In this document: piece by piece, positions 7,191 through 15,330 of the stretch
Layout: every line of letters begins with the position of its first letter
Position numbering within the stretch: position 1 is the stretch's first letter
From: Chlamydiales bacterium
GTDB taxonomy: Bacteria; Chlamydiota; Chlamydiia; Chlamydiales; JACRBE01
Assembly: GCA_016213235.1 (NCBI GenBank)
Contig: JACRBE010000009.1
Span: 1 to 45,323, forward strand
Length of the DNA stretch: 45,323 nucleotides
Reading direction: 5' to 3'
Notes under the pieces: generated by a model
What the model was told of the DNA's origin: nothing
Databases searched by the model: none
The model's input: the letters and a program-made list of their open reading frames with translations, nothing else
Position numbers and translations under genes: made by a program

Positions 7191-7229
7191 TTTTTTTATG
7201 AAGGACTTCAAGTTGTCTTCATAAAAAAA
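7191..7229 (-). promoter_or_regulatory. A/T hairpin abutting the NTT start codon
   Basis: Perfect 13-bp inverted repeat TTTTTTTATGAAG / CTTCATAAAAAAA with a 13-nt loop, ending 7 nt before the ATG of the NTT gene in the place of a ribosome-binding site. The order (T arm first, A arm last) is opposite to an intrinsic terminator in both directions. A leader regulatory hairpin is the more likely reading. Confidence 0.4.
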
Positions 7230-7465
7230 TAGTGTTTAAAGATGTTTAAATGTTGGCTAATATACAGTGTTTTTCGATTTATAATCAATTAAAATAATGT
7301 TTATAGTTATCTATCCTGGGACTATCACTATTTCAGCAATTTCCGTTAAAATAAATTCGTATGGAGTGGTTGTGGCATTGGTTTTGGAATCATAGCCAGC
7401 ACAGCTTTGATAGAAATGTTAATATTTGAATAAGATCGATCATTTCAGTAAAATGTGTTATCCTG

Positions 7466-8425
7466 ATGGCATATCAACAAAATGAGTATAGTATGCAGTT
7501 TCAAGCATTAAATGAATCCCATGAGGTTTTTTTGTTAGAGTGGCTTAATGCCCCTCATGTGAAAGAAGCATATGGTAATGAACATTATTCTTTACAAGAT
7601 GTAAAAGAAATTTTTTTTTCTTTGTCTACCAATAATCAGGGATATATTGCTTTTTTTAAGGAAGAGCCAATAGGGTATATTCGGATGTATGAGATTGATC
7701 ATTCTCATGCATATGGAAAATACTGGGATCCAAAAAGATCTACTGTGGGTATCGAGCTATTTATCGGCGGCACAGATTTTTTGCATAAAAAACTGGGCAT
7801 CGATATGTTAAATACGTTCATTCAGCTGCATGCAACTAAAATAGAGCGAATTATTATCGATCCTCTTCTCTCTAATGAAAGAGGTATTTCTTTTTGTCGT
7901 AACTATGGTTTTAGAGAGATTGATACTATACAAAGCAATGGCCAATACCGTCTTATTTTTGATATAAAAATAAGGGGCGCTGTTCGTGGTGTTATTTTTA
8001 ACCAGGAAGGAAAAATACTACTTATTCGATTTAAAGCAGACCCTTGTAAAGCTGATCAGAAAGATATGGATTCCTTTTGGATTACACCTGGTGGAAAAGT
8101 AGAAAAAAATGAGACATACGAAGAGGCTTTATCAAGAGAGATTCAGGAAGAAACCGGGCTTATTTCTTATCAAATTAAGCAATCATTATTTGTAGATATA
8201 AAAGCCACAGCATGGCACGGAGATCCTATTCGTATATTTAATCAATTTTATGTTGTAGAAGTGCTTGATGATAACAAAGTAGAAGTCAAGCTGGAAGATT
8301 ATGAAAAAGAGTTCATTTTAGAATATAAATGGTGGGATATAGAGGAAATGGCTACAACATTTGAGACGATTTTTCCTAAACAGTTGCTAGAGCAAGTACA
8401 AACTTATTTAGCGATTTCTTCATGA
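7466..8425 (+). CDS. GNAT acetyltransferase-Nudix hydrolase fusion
   Basis: A 319-residue two-domain protein. Residues about 10-165 are a GNAT N-acetyltransferase of the aminoglycoside-6'-acetyltransferase/RimJ-like group (LEWLNAPHV at the start, GIELFIGG, NERGISFCRNYGF). Residues about 170-315 are a Nudix hydrolase with an intact box G210-x5-E216-x7-R224-E225-x2-E228-E229-x-G231, so metal-dependent hydrolysis of a nucleoside-diphosphate-linked substrate is expected. The fusion partner substrates are unknown. The stop codon overlaps the start of the alkyltransferase gene (ATGA), so the two are translationally coupled; this suggests nucleotide-pool or DNA-damage defence. No clear Shine-Dalgarno precedes the ATG at 7466; the ATG at 7493 is an alternative. 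Confidence 0.8.
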   Translation: MAYQQNEYSMQFQALNESHEVFLLEWLNAPHVKEAYGNEHYSLQDVKEIFFSLSTNNQGYIAFFKEEPIGYIRMYEIDHSHAYGKYWDPKRSTVGIELFIGGTDFLHKKLGIDMLNTFIQLHATKIERIIIDPLLSNERGISFCRNYGFREIDTIQSNGQYRLIFDIKIRGAVRGVIFNQEGKILLIRFKADPCKADQKDMDSFWITPGGKVEKNETYEEALSREIQEETGLISYQIKQSLFVDIKATAWHGDPIRIFNQFYVVEVLDDNKVEVKLEDYEKEFILEYKWWDIEEMATTFETIFPKQLLEQVQTYLAISS

Positions 8426-8991
8426 CACGTTTCCATAATCATGAGATTACTATTCATGAATATGCAGTTATTGATACATCCATAGAGATAGAGCATTGGT
8501 TTTTTCTCTCTTCTATTGGGTATGTATTAGCAGCTTTTATAGATGATAAGCTTTGCAATCTATTTTTAGGAGAAAGGGAAGATAAGGATTATTTAATAGG
8601 GGAATTAAAAAAAGATTGGCCTTCTGCCAGTTTTATAGAGAAGCAAAGCAAGATGGCTTTGCAGGTACAACAAGCATTATCCGGATCCCATCATGTCAAA
8701 TTGGATGTATTATTAAAAGGGACAGCATTTCAACTGACGGTATGGAAAGCTCTATTGCAAATACCACCATATCATCTTGTATCCTATGAAGAGATAGCTC
8801 TAAGAATTGGTAATAAAAATAAGGTGAGAGCAGTAGCTACGGCGATTGGGAAGAATAGGGTCTCTTTTTTTATACCATGCCACCTGGTCATTTATAAAGA
8901 TGGTAATATCGGACAATATCGTTGGGGTTCAGATAAGAAAGCAGAACTTATTGCAGTAGATCAGGGAGCTTTGCAAAGCAGGAGCATTTAG
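8422..8991 (+). CDS. Methylated-DNA-[protein]-cysteine S-methyltransferase (Ada/Ogt type)
   Basis: A 189-residue suicide alkyltransferase that would move O6-alkyl groups from guanine to its own cysteine. Residues about 1-95 form the weakly conserved N domain. Residues 100-185 form the DNA-binding/active-site domain: GTAFQLTVWKALLQIPP, SYEEIA, the arginine-finger segment NKNKVRAVATAIGKN, then the active site I151-P-C153-H154-L155-V. The family consensus is PCHRV, so the Arg after His is replaced by Leu. The C-terminal YRWG(x)3K pattern matches the Ada type. The reactive Cys is present, unlike in alkyltransferase-like proteins. It overlaps the upstream gene by 4 bp (ATGA) and converges with the HAD gene with a 44-bp overlap of ends. 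Confidence 0.85.
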   Translation: MTRFHNHEITIHEYAVIDTSIEIEHWFFLSSIGYVLAAFIDDKLCNLFLGEREDKDYLIGELKKDWPSASFIEKQSKMALQVQQALSGSHHVKLDVLLKGTAFQLTVWKALLQIPPYHLVSYEEIALRIGNKNKVRAVATAIGKNRVSFFIPCHLVIYKDGNIGQYRWGSDKKAELIAVDQGALQSRSI

Positions 8992-9589
8992 TAAAAGATC
9001 GAAGAAAAGGTGTAGATTGCACTTGATAGCGATTAAACCAGATGGCTTTTAGGTGAGCCCTGCTTGCTGCAAGGAGTCCTGCTTCGGAATCTTCAATGAC
9101 AATAGCTTGACTTGGATGAAGCTTGGATTTTTCTAAGGCTTTGAGGTAAGGGTCCGGCTCGGGTTTGTGCAAGGAAGTCGATTCTCCTCCAATAATAAAA
9201 GAGAAGTAAGATTGCAGGTTTTGCTTCTTGAGGATCAGCGTTATATCTTCCGTAAGAGATGAGGAAACAATGGCTAATAAAAAACAAGATTTAAGCTGCT
9301 CTAAAACGCTTTGCACCTCTGTTGTGTCAAATGTATCATGTTGAATAAGCAAATGGTATTCTTGTTGCTTACGCTTTAAAAGATCATCCATGGAGATATT
9401 AAAATGAAATTTTAGAATAAAATTTCTAGCAATATCCCAATCTGCGACGCCAATTACTTTATTCAGGGTAAAATCTGGGTCTGTATAGCCTTCCTTTTCC
9501 AAAGTAATGCTCCAAGCTTTATAATGAATGGGCTCAAGATCTAGAAGCACACCATCGAAATCAAAGAAAATTGCTTGGATTGCGCTCAT
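8948..9589 (-). CDS. HAD-superfamily phosphatase/phosphomutase (beta-PGM/Gph-like)
   Basis: A 213-residue HAD hydrolase. Motif I is FFDFDGVLLD (nucleophile D10, acid D12). The helical cap follows (residues about 16-85). Motif II is VSSS near residue 110, motif III the Lys in HKPEPDPYL, and motif IV IEDSEAGLLAA. This arrangement, and the Glu-Pro after motif III, are those of beta-phosphoglucomutase-like and phosphoglycolate-phosphatase-like members. The true substrate (a sugar phosphate, phosphoglycolate, or a damaged nucleotide) cannot be told. It is monocistronic on the minus strand and its 3' end overlaps the alkyltransferase gene. Confidence 0.85.
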   Translation of the reverse strand: MSAIQAIFFDFDGVLLDLEPIHYKAWSITLEKEGYTDPDFTLNKVIGVADWDIARNFILKFHFNISMDDLLKRKQQEYHLLIQHDTFDTTEVQSVLEQLKSCFLLAIVSSSLTEDITLILKKQNLQSYFSFIIGGESTSLHKPEPDPYLKALEKSKLHPSQAIVIEDSEAGLLAASRAHLKAIWFNRYQVQSTPFLRSFTKCSCFAKLPDLLQ

Positions 9590-9679
9590 GCTTGTCGCTT
9601 AGGTTATGTCAGTTCTTTTGCTTGTATACTTAATGTTATACTTCTATATAAAAAAATAGAAGATAATACAGAGACTCCA

Positions 9680-9824
9680 TTATGGTGATTATGTTCTTTC
9701 TTGCTATCTCATCAAAGCATAAGGGATTATTATTCGCACCAATATAGAACCTCCGAGTAAGAGTGATTCTACCTACTCGCTGTCGGATCATGATGGGCTT
9801 GTTGTAGAATTGCAACTGGAGTAA
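9680..9824 (+). pseudogene. Remnant of an endonuclease/exonuclease/phosphatase-family gene
   Basis: Between the HAD and thioesterase genes an open stretch ends in SLSDHDGLVVELQLE-stop (codons 9777-9824). S-D-H-x-(G/P)-(L/V)-V is the C-terminal catalytic SDH motif of EEP-fold enzymes (nucleases and sphingomyelinase-like phosphatases), always near the protein end as here. The frame runs back only to a TAA at 9720-9722; before it, still in frame, GDYVLSCYLIKA resembles the preceding strand of that fold. Only the last about 50 codons survive, with no start, so it reads as a decayed gene. The assignment rests on a short motif. Confidence 0.4.
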
Positions 9825-9851
9825 AATAATTGTGCAAATGCAAGGGGTTCT

Positions 9852-10277
9852 ATGTCAATTTGGTTCAAGCAAGTAGATATTCATGAAATTAATGAGCGCA
9901 ATCACAATACACTCGTTACTCATTTAAATATTATATGTACAGAAGTTGGAGATGAATTTTTAAAAGGAAAAATGATGATCCATCCGCATCATTTACAACC
10001 AAATGGTATCATGAATGGGGGAGCGTCTTGTGTGTTTGCGGAGAGTTTAGCTAGTACTGCAGCTAACTATTGTGTAGACCAAGACAAATATGTTTGTGTT
10101 GGCGTAGCTATCACTACCAATCACATCAAAGCCGTGTATAAGGGGGAACTAACTGGTATTGCACAACCTGTGCATCTTGGAAAATCGACGCAGGTATGGC
10201 AGGTAAAAGTTCTTAATGAAAACAATCAATTAATTTCTATTACACAGTTTACAGTTTCTGTAATTGCAAAAAAATAA
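9852..10277 (+). CDS. PaaI/YdiI-type hotdog-fold acyl-CoA thioesterase
   Basis: A 141-residue single hotdog domain. The core HHLQPNGIMNGGASCVFAESLAS (residues about 49-71) is the conserved helix of the PaaI/YdiI/MenI group, with the 'N-x-x-G-x-x-(H/N)GG' pattern and the acidic catalytic residue in the AES segment. The second half gives the long strand pair VGVAITTNHIKAV and STQVWQVKVLNENNQLI. Such enzymes hydrolyse aryl- or acyl-CoA thioesters; the specific substrate is not evident. GGGG lies just upstream of the ATG. It stands alone, flanked by two decayed gene fragments. Confidence 0.82.
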   Translation: MSIWFKQVDIHEINERNHNTLVTHLNIICTEVGDEFLKGKMMIHPHHLQPNGIMNGGASCVFAESLASTAANYCVDQDKYVCVGVAITTNHIKAVYKGELTGIAQPVHLGKSTQVWQVKVLNENNQLISITQFTVSVIAKK

Positions 10278-10338
10278 AGAGAAGAAGCCATCAATACATG
10301 TTAGACAAGATGCAGAGCGATTATTGATGACTGTATAA

Positions 10339-10515
10339 AAACCAGAAACTCAGGTTTTTAAAGAAAATGAGTCTATACAAGATCTTAGTCTACCAACTAT
10401 TTGTGTATATTCCCTGGGAGATGAGACTCTGGCATTATATAAACACCAAAGAGAACAAATTTTACAGGAGTTTCATGGCAAAAATTTTGAAGCAACTATA
10501 AAAAAAATGGCTTAA
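10339..10515 (+). pseudogene. 58-codon gene remnant without a start codon
   Basis: Within the 388-bp gap (10278-10665) before ispG, an open frame between two TAA codons encodes a protein-like, hydrophilic sequence (SIQDLSLPTICVYSLGDE, then KHQREQILQEFHGKNF). It has no ATG, GTG or TTG start near its beginning and no ribosome-binding site. Composition and continuity suggest an old coding region. I do not recognise the family. The rest of the gap shows nothing definite. Confidence 0.3.
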
Positions 10516-10665
10516 AAATGGATTAGAGTTAAAAGATCGCTGAAAGTCCATGACTATGTCAAATCTTTTTTATGAAAATGCCCTGCAGGACTTCCGTTCT
10601 AGGATAGATTAAATGTCGTTTTTCATTTAAAATGTCGCTCAATATTTAAAATATACCGGGTTTAT

Positions 10666-12525
10666 ATGAAGAGATACTGCGAATCTACATCGCAAACAAG
10701 CAGGTGGAAAACTCGAGAAGTTTTTGTTGGCAAGGTAGGCATTGGTGGAAGTCATCCTGTAAGAATACAGTCGATGACTACATCTCCTACAGATAATGTA
10801 GAAGCTACCGTAGAGCAAATCATACGACTTGCTGATCTAGGATGTGAAATCGCAAGGATTACTGTACAGGGCAAGAAAGAGGCCTATGCATGTGAGCAAA
10901 TAAAAAATTTACTACTGCAAAAAGGATGTAACATACCGCTTGTTGCAGATATTCATTTTTATCCACCGGCAGCAATCATCGTAGCAGATTTTGTAGACAA
11001 GGTACGTATTAATCCAGGTAATTATCTAGATAAGAGAGCTACCTTTAAGTTAATAGAGTATACAGATGAAGCATATGCCGAAGAGTTAATCAGGATAGAA
11101 GAAAATTTTTTACCTTTGCTTGAGAAATGCAAACAAAGAAAAATCGCCATGCGAATGGGCACTAATCATGGATCTCTATCCGATCGTATTATGAACCGGT
11201 TTGGAGACACTCCAAATGGTATGGTAGAGTCTGCTTTAGAATATGCTAGAGTATGTCGTAAATATGATTTTCATGATCTGATTTTTTCTATGAAAGCATC
11301 GAATCCTCTCGTCATGATTCATGCATATCGCCTATTAGTTGCAAGACAAATGCAGCTTGGATGGAACTATCCTCTTCACCTCGGCGTTACAGAGGCTGGG
11401 GAAGGGGAAGATGGTAGGGTAAAATCTGCTGTAGGGATAGGATCTTTATTACTCGATGGTCTTGGTGATACCATCAGAGTATCTCTTACGGAAGATCCAT
11501 GGTATGAGATAGATCCTTGTAAACGATTAGGTGACCTTGCAAAGAAATATAATGGATATGACCACTTCTCTTTTGAAGAAACATCAAGAGAGTTTGATCA
11601 TGTTACAAGACGAGATGTTGTAGTTTCAAAAAGAATACCCCTCCATGAAAATGGAGCTGTAGGTTTAAAAAATGCAGATGCTAGTCAACCATGGAAAGAG
11701 ATTGATTTTCTTGTTAGTTCAAATCCATTATTACAAGCGGATTATCGAGTTCTTATAGAAGGAAAGCAAGTAGTTAGTTTGAAAGAGTTGGACTCCATTA
11801 GAAAAGAACAAAATAAGAAGGCAGCGTTTCAGTTAGATGCTGCAAATGATCCTTTAGTGGTTGTTGTAACAGATGAAGTGGAAGATGAACTGTTAAAATT
11901 AAAAGATACAAAAATCGATATGGTGTTGCTGCATCCCTCTGCTAATTCTAAATTGCATTATGCAAGGTATGTTTTTGATTTTCTGATGAAGAATGATATA
12001 AAAGTGCCTGTAATTCTCAACTTTTCTTATACATGTACATGGGATGATGTTATCATTCATGCAAGTGCAGAAATGGGAAGTTTACTCTGTGATGGTCTTG
12101 GAGATGGCGTGTTGATTGAAGCTAACGCCTCTTCTCAGCAGCTAGTGTCATTATCTTTTGCTATTTTACAAGCATGTAGAAGACGCAGTGTAAAAACAGA
12201 TTTTATTTCTTGCCCAAGCTGTGGACGCACATTATTTAATCTGCAGCAGGTATCGGAAAATATTAGAAAACAAACCTCGCATTTGCCTGGCGTGAAGATC
12301 GCGATCATGGGATGTATTGTCAATGGACCTGGGGAGATGGCAGATGCTGATTTTGGGTATGTTGGATCAAAACCTGGTAAAATTGATCTTTATGTAGGTA
12401 AAACTTGTGTAGAGCGAGGTATTGACTCTTCTATTGCAGTAGAAAAACTCATTGATTTAATTAAATATCACGGTAAATGGATAGAACCTTCTTATGCGCA
12501 GGAGCTGGTGATAGTTAAAGATTAA
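10666..12525 (+). CDS. ispG: 4-hydroxy-3-methylbut-2-enyl diphosphate synthase, long form
   Basis: IspG (GcpE) carries out the next-to-last step of the MEP isoprenoid pathway, converting MEcPP to HMBPP with a [4Fe-4S] cluster. The 619-residue length is that of the three-domain form of chlamydiae and plants, against about 370 in E. coli. A TIM barrel (residues about 15-290: IQSMTTSPTDN, RINPGN, MGTNHGSLS) is followed by an extra domain of about 220 residues. The C-terminal cluster domain has C516 and C519 (CPSC), C550 (MGCIVNGPGE) and the Glu of NGPGE. The start ATG has only a weak ribosome-binding site. It is monocistronic; its stop overlaps the convergent SET gene by 4 bp. Confidence 0.96.
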   Translation: MKRYCESTSQTSRWKTREVFVGKVGIGGSHPVRIQSMTTSPTDNVEATVEQIIRLADLGCEIARITVQGKKEAYACEQIKNLLLQKGCNIPLVADIHFYPPAAIIVADFVDKVRINPGNYLDKRATFKLIEYTDEAYAEELIRIEENFLPLLEKCKQRKIAMRMGTNHGSLSDRIMNRFGDTPNGMVESALEYARVCRKYDFHDLIFSMKASNPLVMIHAYRLLVARQMQLGWNYPLHLGVTEAGEGEDGRVKSAVGIGSLLLDGLGDTIRVSLTEDPWYEIDPCKRLGDLAKKYNGYDHFSFEETSREFDHVTRRDVVVSKRIPLHENGAVGLKNADASQPWKEIDFLVSSNPLLQADYRVLIEGKQVVSLKELDSIRKEQNKKAAFQLDAANDPLVVVVTDEVEDELLKLKDTKIDMVLLHPSANSKLHYARYVFDFLMKNDIKVPVILNFSYTCTWDDVIIHASAEMGSLLCDGLGDGVLIEANASSQQLVSLSFAILQACRRRSVKTDFISCPSCGRTLFNLQQVSENIRKQTSHLPGVKIAIMGCIVNGPGEMADADFGYVGSKPGKIDLYVGKTCVERGIDSSIAVEKLIDLIKYHGKWIEPSYAQELVIVKD

Positions 12526-13148
12526 GAAATATATTTTCTATTTTTCCAGTAAGTCTCTTCGCCATAATCCATACGAAGTTCATCCCCTTTTTTGATACCT
12601 TTGCTTACATAAATAATATGAGGGGCATCCTCATCAAAGATGACAAATGATTCTACGTTTTCTTTTTTAGAGCGTTTTTTTGCATGGTTGATAAATCGGA
12701 TAAAATTACCATATGTTTTTGCATCAATCACAAAGTCCGATAGCTTTTTTACATCAGTAAATTCAAAAAGATAACCATTTGTTTTGGCAAGTTTCTTATC
12801 TTCTGCAGGAGACAAATATTTGATCATGCCTACATATTCCCCAAGAATAGTCCCTTTGGGAATATCATCTTTTGCAAATGCGCCAAAGCCAATTTGATCA
12901 TCAATAAACCTAATTTCGAGTTTATCCCTTAAGAAAGCATCACCTTGCTGTTTGACCAGTTGTAATACTTTTTTTGCTTTCTTGGTAAATTTGTCGGAAG
13001 TATCGAGGTGTTTGCGCTGAACAGATTTCCAAATGCGCTCGAATTTGAGCTGATCTTTTGTTCGATAAATGCATTGATCTATGTAAAAGCCTCTACCAAG
13101 TTTTAGATGAAATGTGCTTGAAAAAGAGGGGTGATTATTTTGTGCCAT
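12522..13148 (-). CDS. SET-domain protein methyltransferase (chlamydial NUE/cpnSET type)
   Basis: A 208-residue protein whose second half is a SET domain: IGFGAFAKDDIPKGTILGEYVG (split over residues 86-107), NGYLFEF, the SAM-binding NFIRFINH (148-155), and the catalytic Tyr region GDELRMDYGEE (Y195). Residues 1-75 are basic with no known domain. Chlamydial SET proteins have been reported to methylate histones: the bacterial histone-like Hc1 in C. pneumoniae (cpnSET), and host histones by C. trachomatis NUE. That is family knowledge, not visible here. The canonical NHS is NHA in this copy. It lies 12 bp after dnaJ and is the last gene of a tsaB-rpsU-dnaJ-SET string. Confidence 0.88.
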   Translation of the reverse strand: MAQNNHPSFSSTFHLKLGRGFYIDQCIYRTKDQLKFERIWKSVQRKHLDTSDKFTKKAKKVLQLVKQQGDAFLRDKLEIRFIDDQIGFGAFAKDDIPKGTILGEYVGMIKYLSPAEDKKLAKTNGYLFEFTDVKKLSDFVIDAKTYGNFIRFINHAKKRSKKENVESFVIFDEDAPHIIYVSKGIKKGDELRMDYGEETYWKNRKYIS

Positions 13149-13160
13149 AATCTCAACACA

Positions 13161-14315
13161 TTAGAAAAAATTCTTTATTTTTTCAAAGAAAGATTTTTTT
13201 CTTGGTGAGTTTTTTGGTTCTTCCAGCTTTTCTAACTCTTTGAGCAAGTCTTTTTGTTTTTGATTCAAGCTAACCGGTGTTTCTATATGCACTCGTACTA
13301 ACAGATCTCCACGACCCTGTTGATGTACATTAGGAAGCCCCTGATTGCGAATTCTAAAGACTTTACCGGTTTGGGTGCCTTCTGGAATAGTGATACGATA
13401 ACAACCCTCTTCAGGAGTAGGGATATCTTTTTTTGCGCCGAGAGCTGCATCGGTATAGCTAAGAGGAAGATCTAAGATAACATCATCACCATCACGAAGA
13501 AAAAATTCATGTGGTTTTACTGTAATAAATACATATAAATCGCCAGGAGGACCACCTTGCTCACCAGCATCTCCAAGATTGGACATTTTAAGACGCATGC
13601 CACTATCTACTCCGGCTGGTCCCGGAATTTTGATTTTTTCTTTTTTCTTGACTTTACCAATACCTTGACACTCGGAGCAAGGTTTAGCAATGATTTTACC
13701 GGCCCCATGGCAAGTAGGGCATGTTGTTGCCAAGCTAAAAAATCCTCTTGTATGATGTACTTGACCAGCGCCGCCACAAGTTCTGCAAGCTTGAATATCA
13801 GAAGAGCTTTTTGCACCAGATCCCCGGCAAGCATCACAATTCATCAAACGTGTAATAAAGACCTCTTTTTCTACACCCTTGATAGCTTCCTCAAAGGAAA
13901 TAGATAAAGAGAGCTTTTTATTTGCACCCTTTGACTCGTAAGCTCCTGCTTGTCCACCAAAACCACCTCCGAAAAAGCTGTCAAAGATGGACTCTCCGCC
14001 GCCGCCGCCACTGCCGAAGGCGTTCATAAATGTACGGAGCGCTTCATCCATGGAGGCAAAACCTCCGCCACGAGGACCGCCACCTGCGGCAGCGCCTCTT
14101 AAAGCGTCAGCACCATATTGATCGTAAATACGACGTTTATTCTCATCACTAAGAACATCATAAGCCTCGGATACTTCTTTGAATTTTTTTTCAGCTTCCG
14201 GGTCATCTGGATTTTTATCCGGATGCCACTTGATAGCCTGTTTCCGATAAGCTTTTTTTATTTCTTCCTGAGTCGATTCTTTGGAGACTCCGAGAGTAGC
14301 GTAATAATCAGTCAT
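13161..14315 (-). CDS. dnaJ: Chaperone DnaJ
   Basis: Type I Hsp40, 384 residues, stimulates DnaK ATPase and delivers unfolded clients. The J domain (1-70) has H31-P-D33. A Gly/Phe-rich linker is unusually Gly-dense (residues about 75-125). The zinc-binding domain has four CxxCxGxG motifs: [32 protein letters not shown]. The C-terminal substrate-binding domains and dimerisation end are complete. It lies 12 bp downstream of rpsU and 12 bp upstream of the SET gene, consistent with co-transcription. Confidence 0.98.
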   Translation of the reverse strand: MTDYYATLGVSKESTQEEIKKAYRKQAIKWHPDKNPDDPEAEKKFKEVSEAYDVLSDENKRRIYDQYGADALRGAAAGGGPRGGGFASMDEALRTFMNAFGSGGGGGESIFDSFFGGGFGGQAGAYESKGANKKLSLSISFEEAIKGVEKEVFITRLMNCDACRGSGAKSSSDIQACRTCGGAGQVHHTRGFFSLATTCPTCHGAGKIIAKPCSECQGIGKVKKKEKIKIPGPAGVDSGMRLKMSNLGDAGEQGGPPGDLYVFITVKPHEFFLRDGDDVILDLPLSYTDAALGAKKDIPTPEEGCYRITIPEGTQTGKVFRIRNQGLPNVHQQGRGDLLVRVHIETPVSLNQKQKDLLKELEKLEEPKNSPRKKSFFEKIKNFF

Positions 14316-14327
14316 AAATGTGCTGAT

Positions 14328-14513
14328 CTACTTTGATTTTTTAATTTTGTATTTTAACGCAGCTTTTGATTTTGCCCGTTTTTTTACAGAAGGCTTATCA
14401 TAAAATCGATGAGCTTTAGCAGCTTTCATTATCCCTTCTTTATCAAGTTTTTTCTTTAATACTCGAAGAGCTTTATCAATTGAATCACCTGTTCGTACTT
14501 TTACAATTGTCAT
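14328..14513 (-). CDS. rpsU: 30S ribosomal protein bS21
   Basis: 61 residues, starting [21 protein letters not shown], with the family's basic tail ([18 protein letters not shown]). It binds the 30S platform near the anti-Shine-Dalgarno end and aids initiation. I start at the ATG at 14513, preceded by AGGA 10 nt upstream; the upstream TTG at 14522 would place the start next to the AGGA and is not credible. It sits between tsaB (75 bp upstream) and dnaJ (12 bp downstream), an order I recall from Chlamydia (rpsU next to dnaJ). Confidence 0.96.
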   Translation of the reverse strand: MTIVKVRTGDSIDKALRVLKKKLDKEGIMKAAKAHRFYDKPSVKKRAKSKAALKYKIKKSK

Positions 14514-14588
14514 GACTATCAAATCCTAATTTTTAAAGAATAGTTTTGTTGATGCTATTTTACTGAACGAAAACATAAATTTCAAATA

Positions 14589-15209
14589 TTATAGATCTTT
14601 TGCATAGCGAAGATACAGAACTTCGATCTCTTTTGGCTCTGTTACATGGTTGTGGAGGTACTTGTCCACGCTATTTTTTAAAACAAAAGATAAATCAAGG
14701 CTAGCAGGGGCAACATCTTGTGTTAAGAGTAAGGACGTTTCTGGTGATACGAGTGGGTGTTGAGCAGCATATTCCTCTACAGCATCTTTTTCAATAAGAA
14801 GAGGGGTATCATAAAAAGTTAACCCTTGAGTGTTTTTTTCTCCTATTTGGGCATAAAATTTCTTGTTTTTTGCATCAGTGATGAGGCAAAAGGGGGTGTT
14901 TATTGTAGGGGAGTAGCAGGTTAGTGAGCAAAAAGGAACCATTGGTATATGCAGGCTATATCCGATTGTTTTGGCAATACAGACTCCCACGCGGGTCCCT
15001 GTAAAGGATCCTGGTCCTATACCAATAAAAATGACGTCGATTTCTTGTATGCTTAGGTTGTTTTTCTTAAGTAGTTCAACAATAGATGGTAATGTTTCGT
15101 TTGATTGCTTTTCATTGGAGATAAAGGAGTTACAATCAATCAGTTGATCTTGTGAACCGACAGCCAGGTGAATAAACGAGGTAGCTGTATCAATTAATAA
15201 GTATTTCAT
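14589..15209 (-). CDS. tsaB: tRNA threonylcarbamoyladenosine biosynthesis protein TsaB
   Basis: A 206-residue ASKHA-fold protein. It starts with the phosphate-loop-like LLIDTATSFIHLAV and carries the TsaB signature IGIGPGSFTGTRVGVCIAKTIGY (residues about 60-82). TsaB scaffolds TsaD in forming t6A37 on ANN-decoding tRNAs. TsaD's metal-binding histidines are absent, as expected for TsaB. First gene of the minus-strand string tsaB-rpsU-dnaJ-SET; divergent from the lon operon. Confidence 0.93.
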   Translation of the reverse strand: MKYLLIDTATSFIHLAVGSQDQLIDCNSFISNEKQSNETLPSIVELLKKNNLSIQEIDVIFIGIGPGSFTGTRVGVCIAKTIGYSLHIPMVPFCSLTCYSPTINTPFCLITDAKNKKFYAQIGEKNTQGLTFYDTPLLIEKDAVEEYAAQHPLVSPETSLLLTQDVAPASLDLSFVLKNSVDKYLHNHVTEPKEIEVLYLRYAKDL

Positions 15210-15318
15210 GAAGGCACTATAGCATAATTTTTCTATTTATTTGGATAATTAAATCCCTAAGATTAAGCATCGGAGTAAAAAATAGAGAGAATTGTGGTAA
15301 ATAAAAATTTTAAAAATG

Positions 15319-15324
15319 TAATAT
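15319..15324 (+). promoter_or_regulatory. Possible -10 element for the candidate ncRNA
   Basis: TAATAT lies 7 nt before the first base of the closing stem at 15331, the distance expected for a transcript that begins with the stem. No good -35 is seen at 16-18 bp. Confidence 0.35.
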
Positions 15325-15330
15325 AGAGGT

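Noticed and set aside
14328-14522. rpsU starting from the TTG at 14522
   Set aside because: Homologues start at MTIVKV and the AGGA is correctly spaced only for the ATG at 14513.
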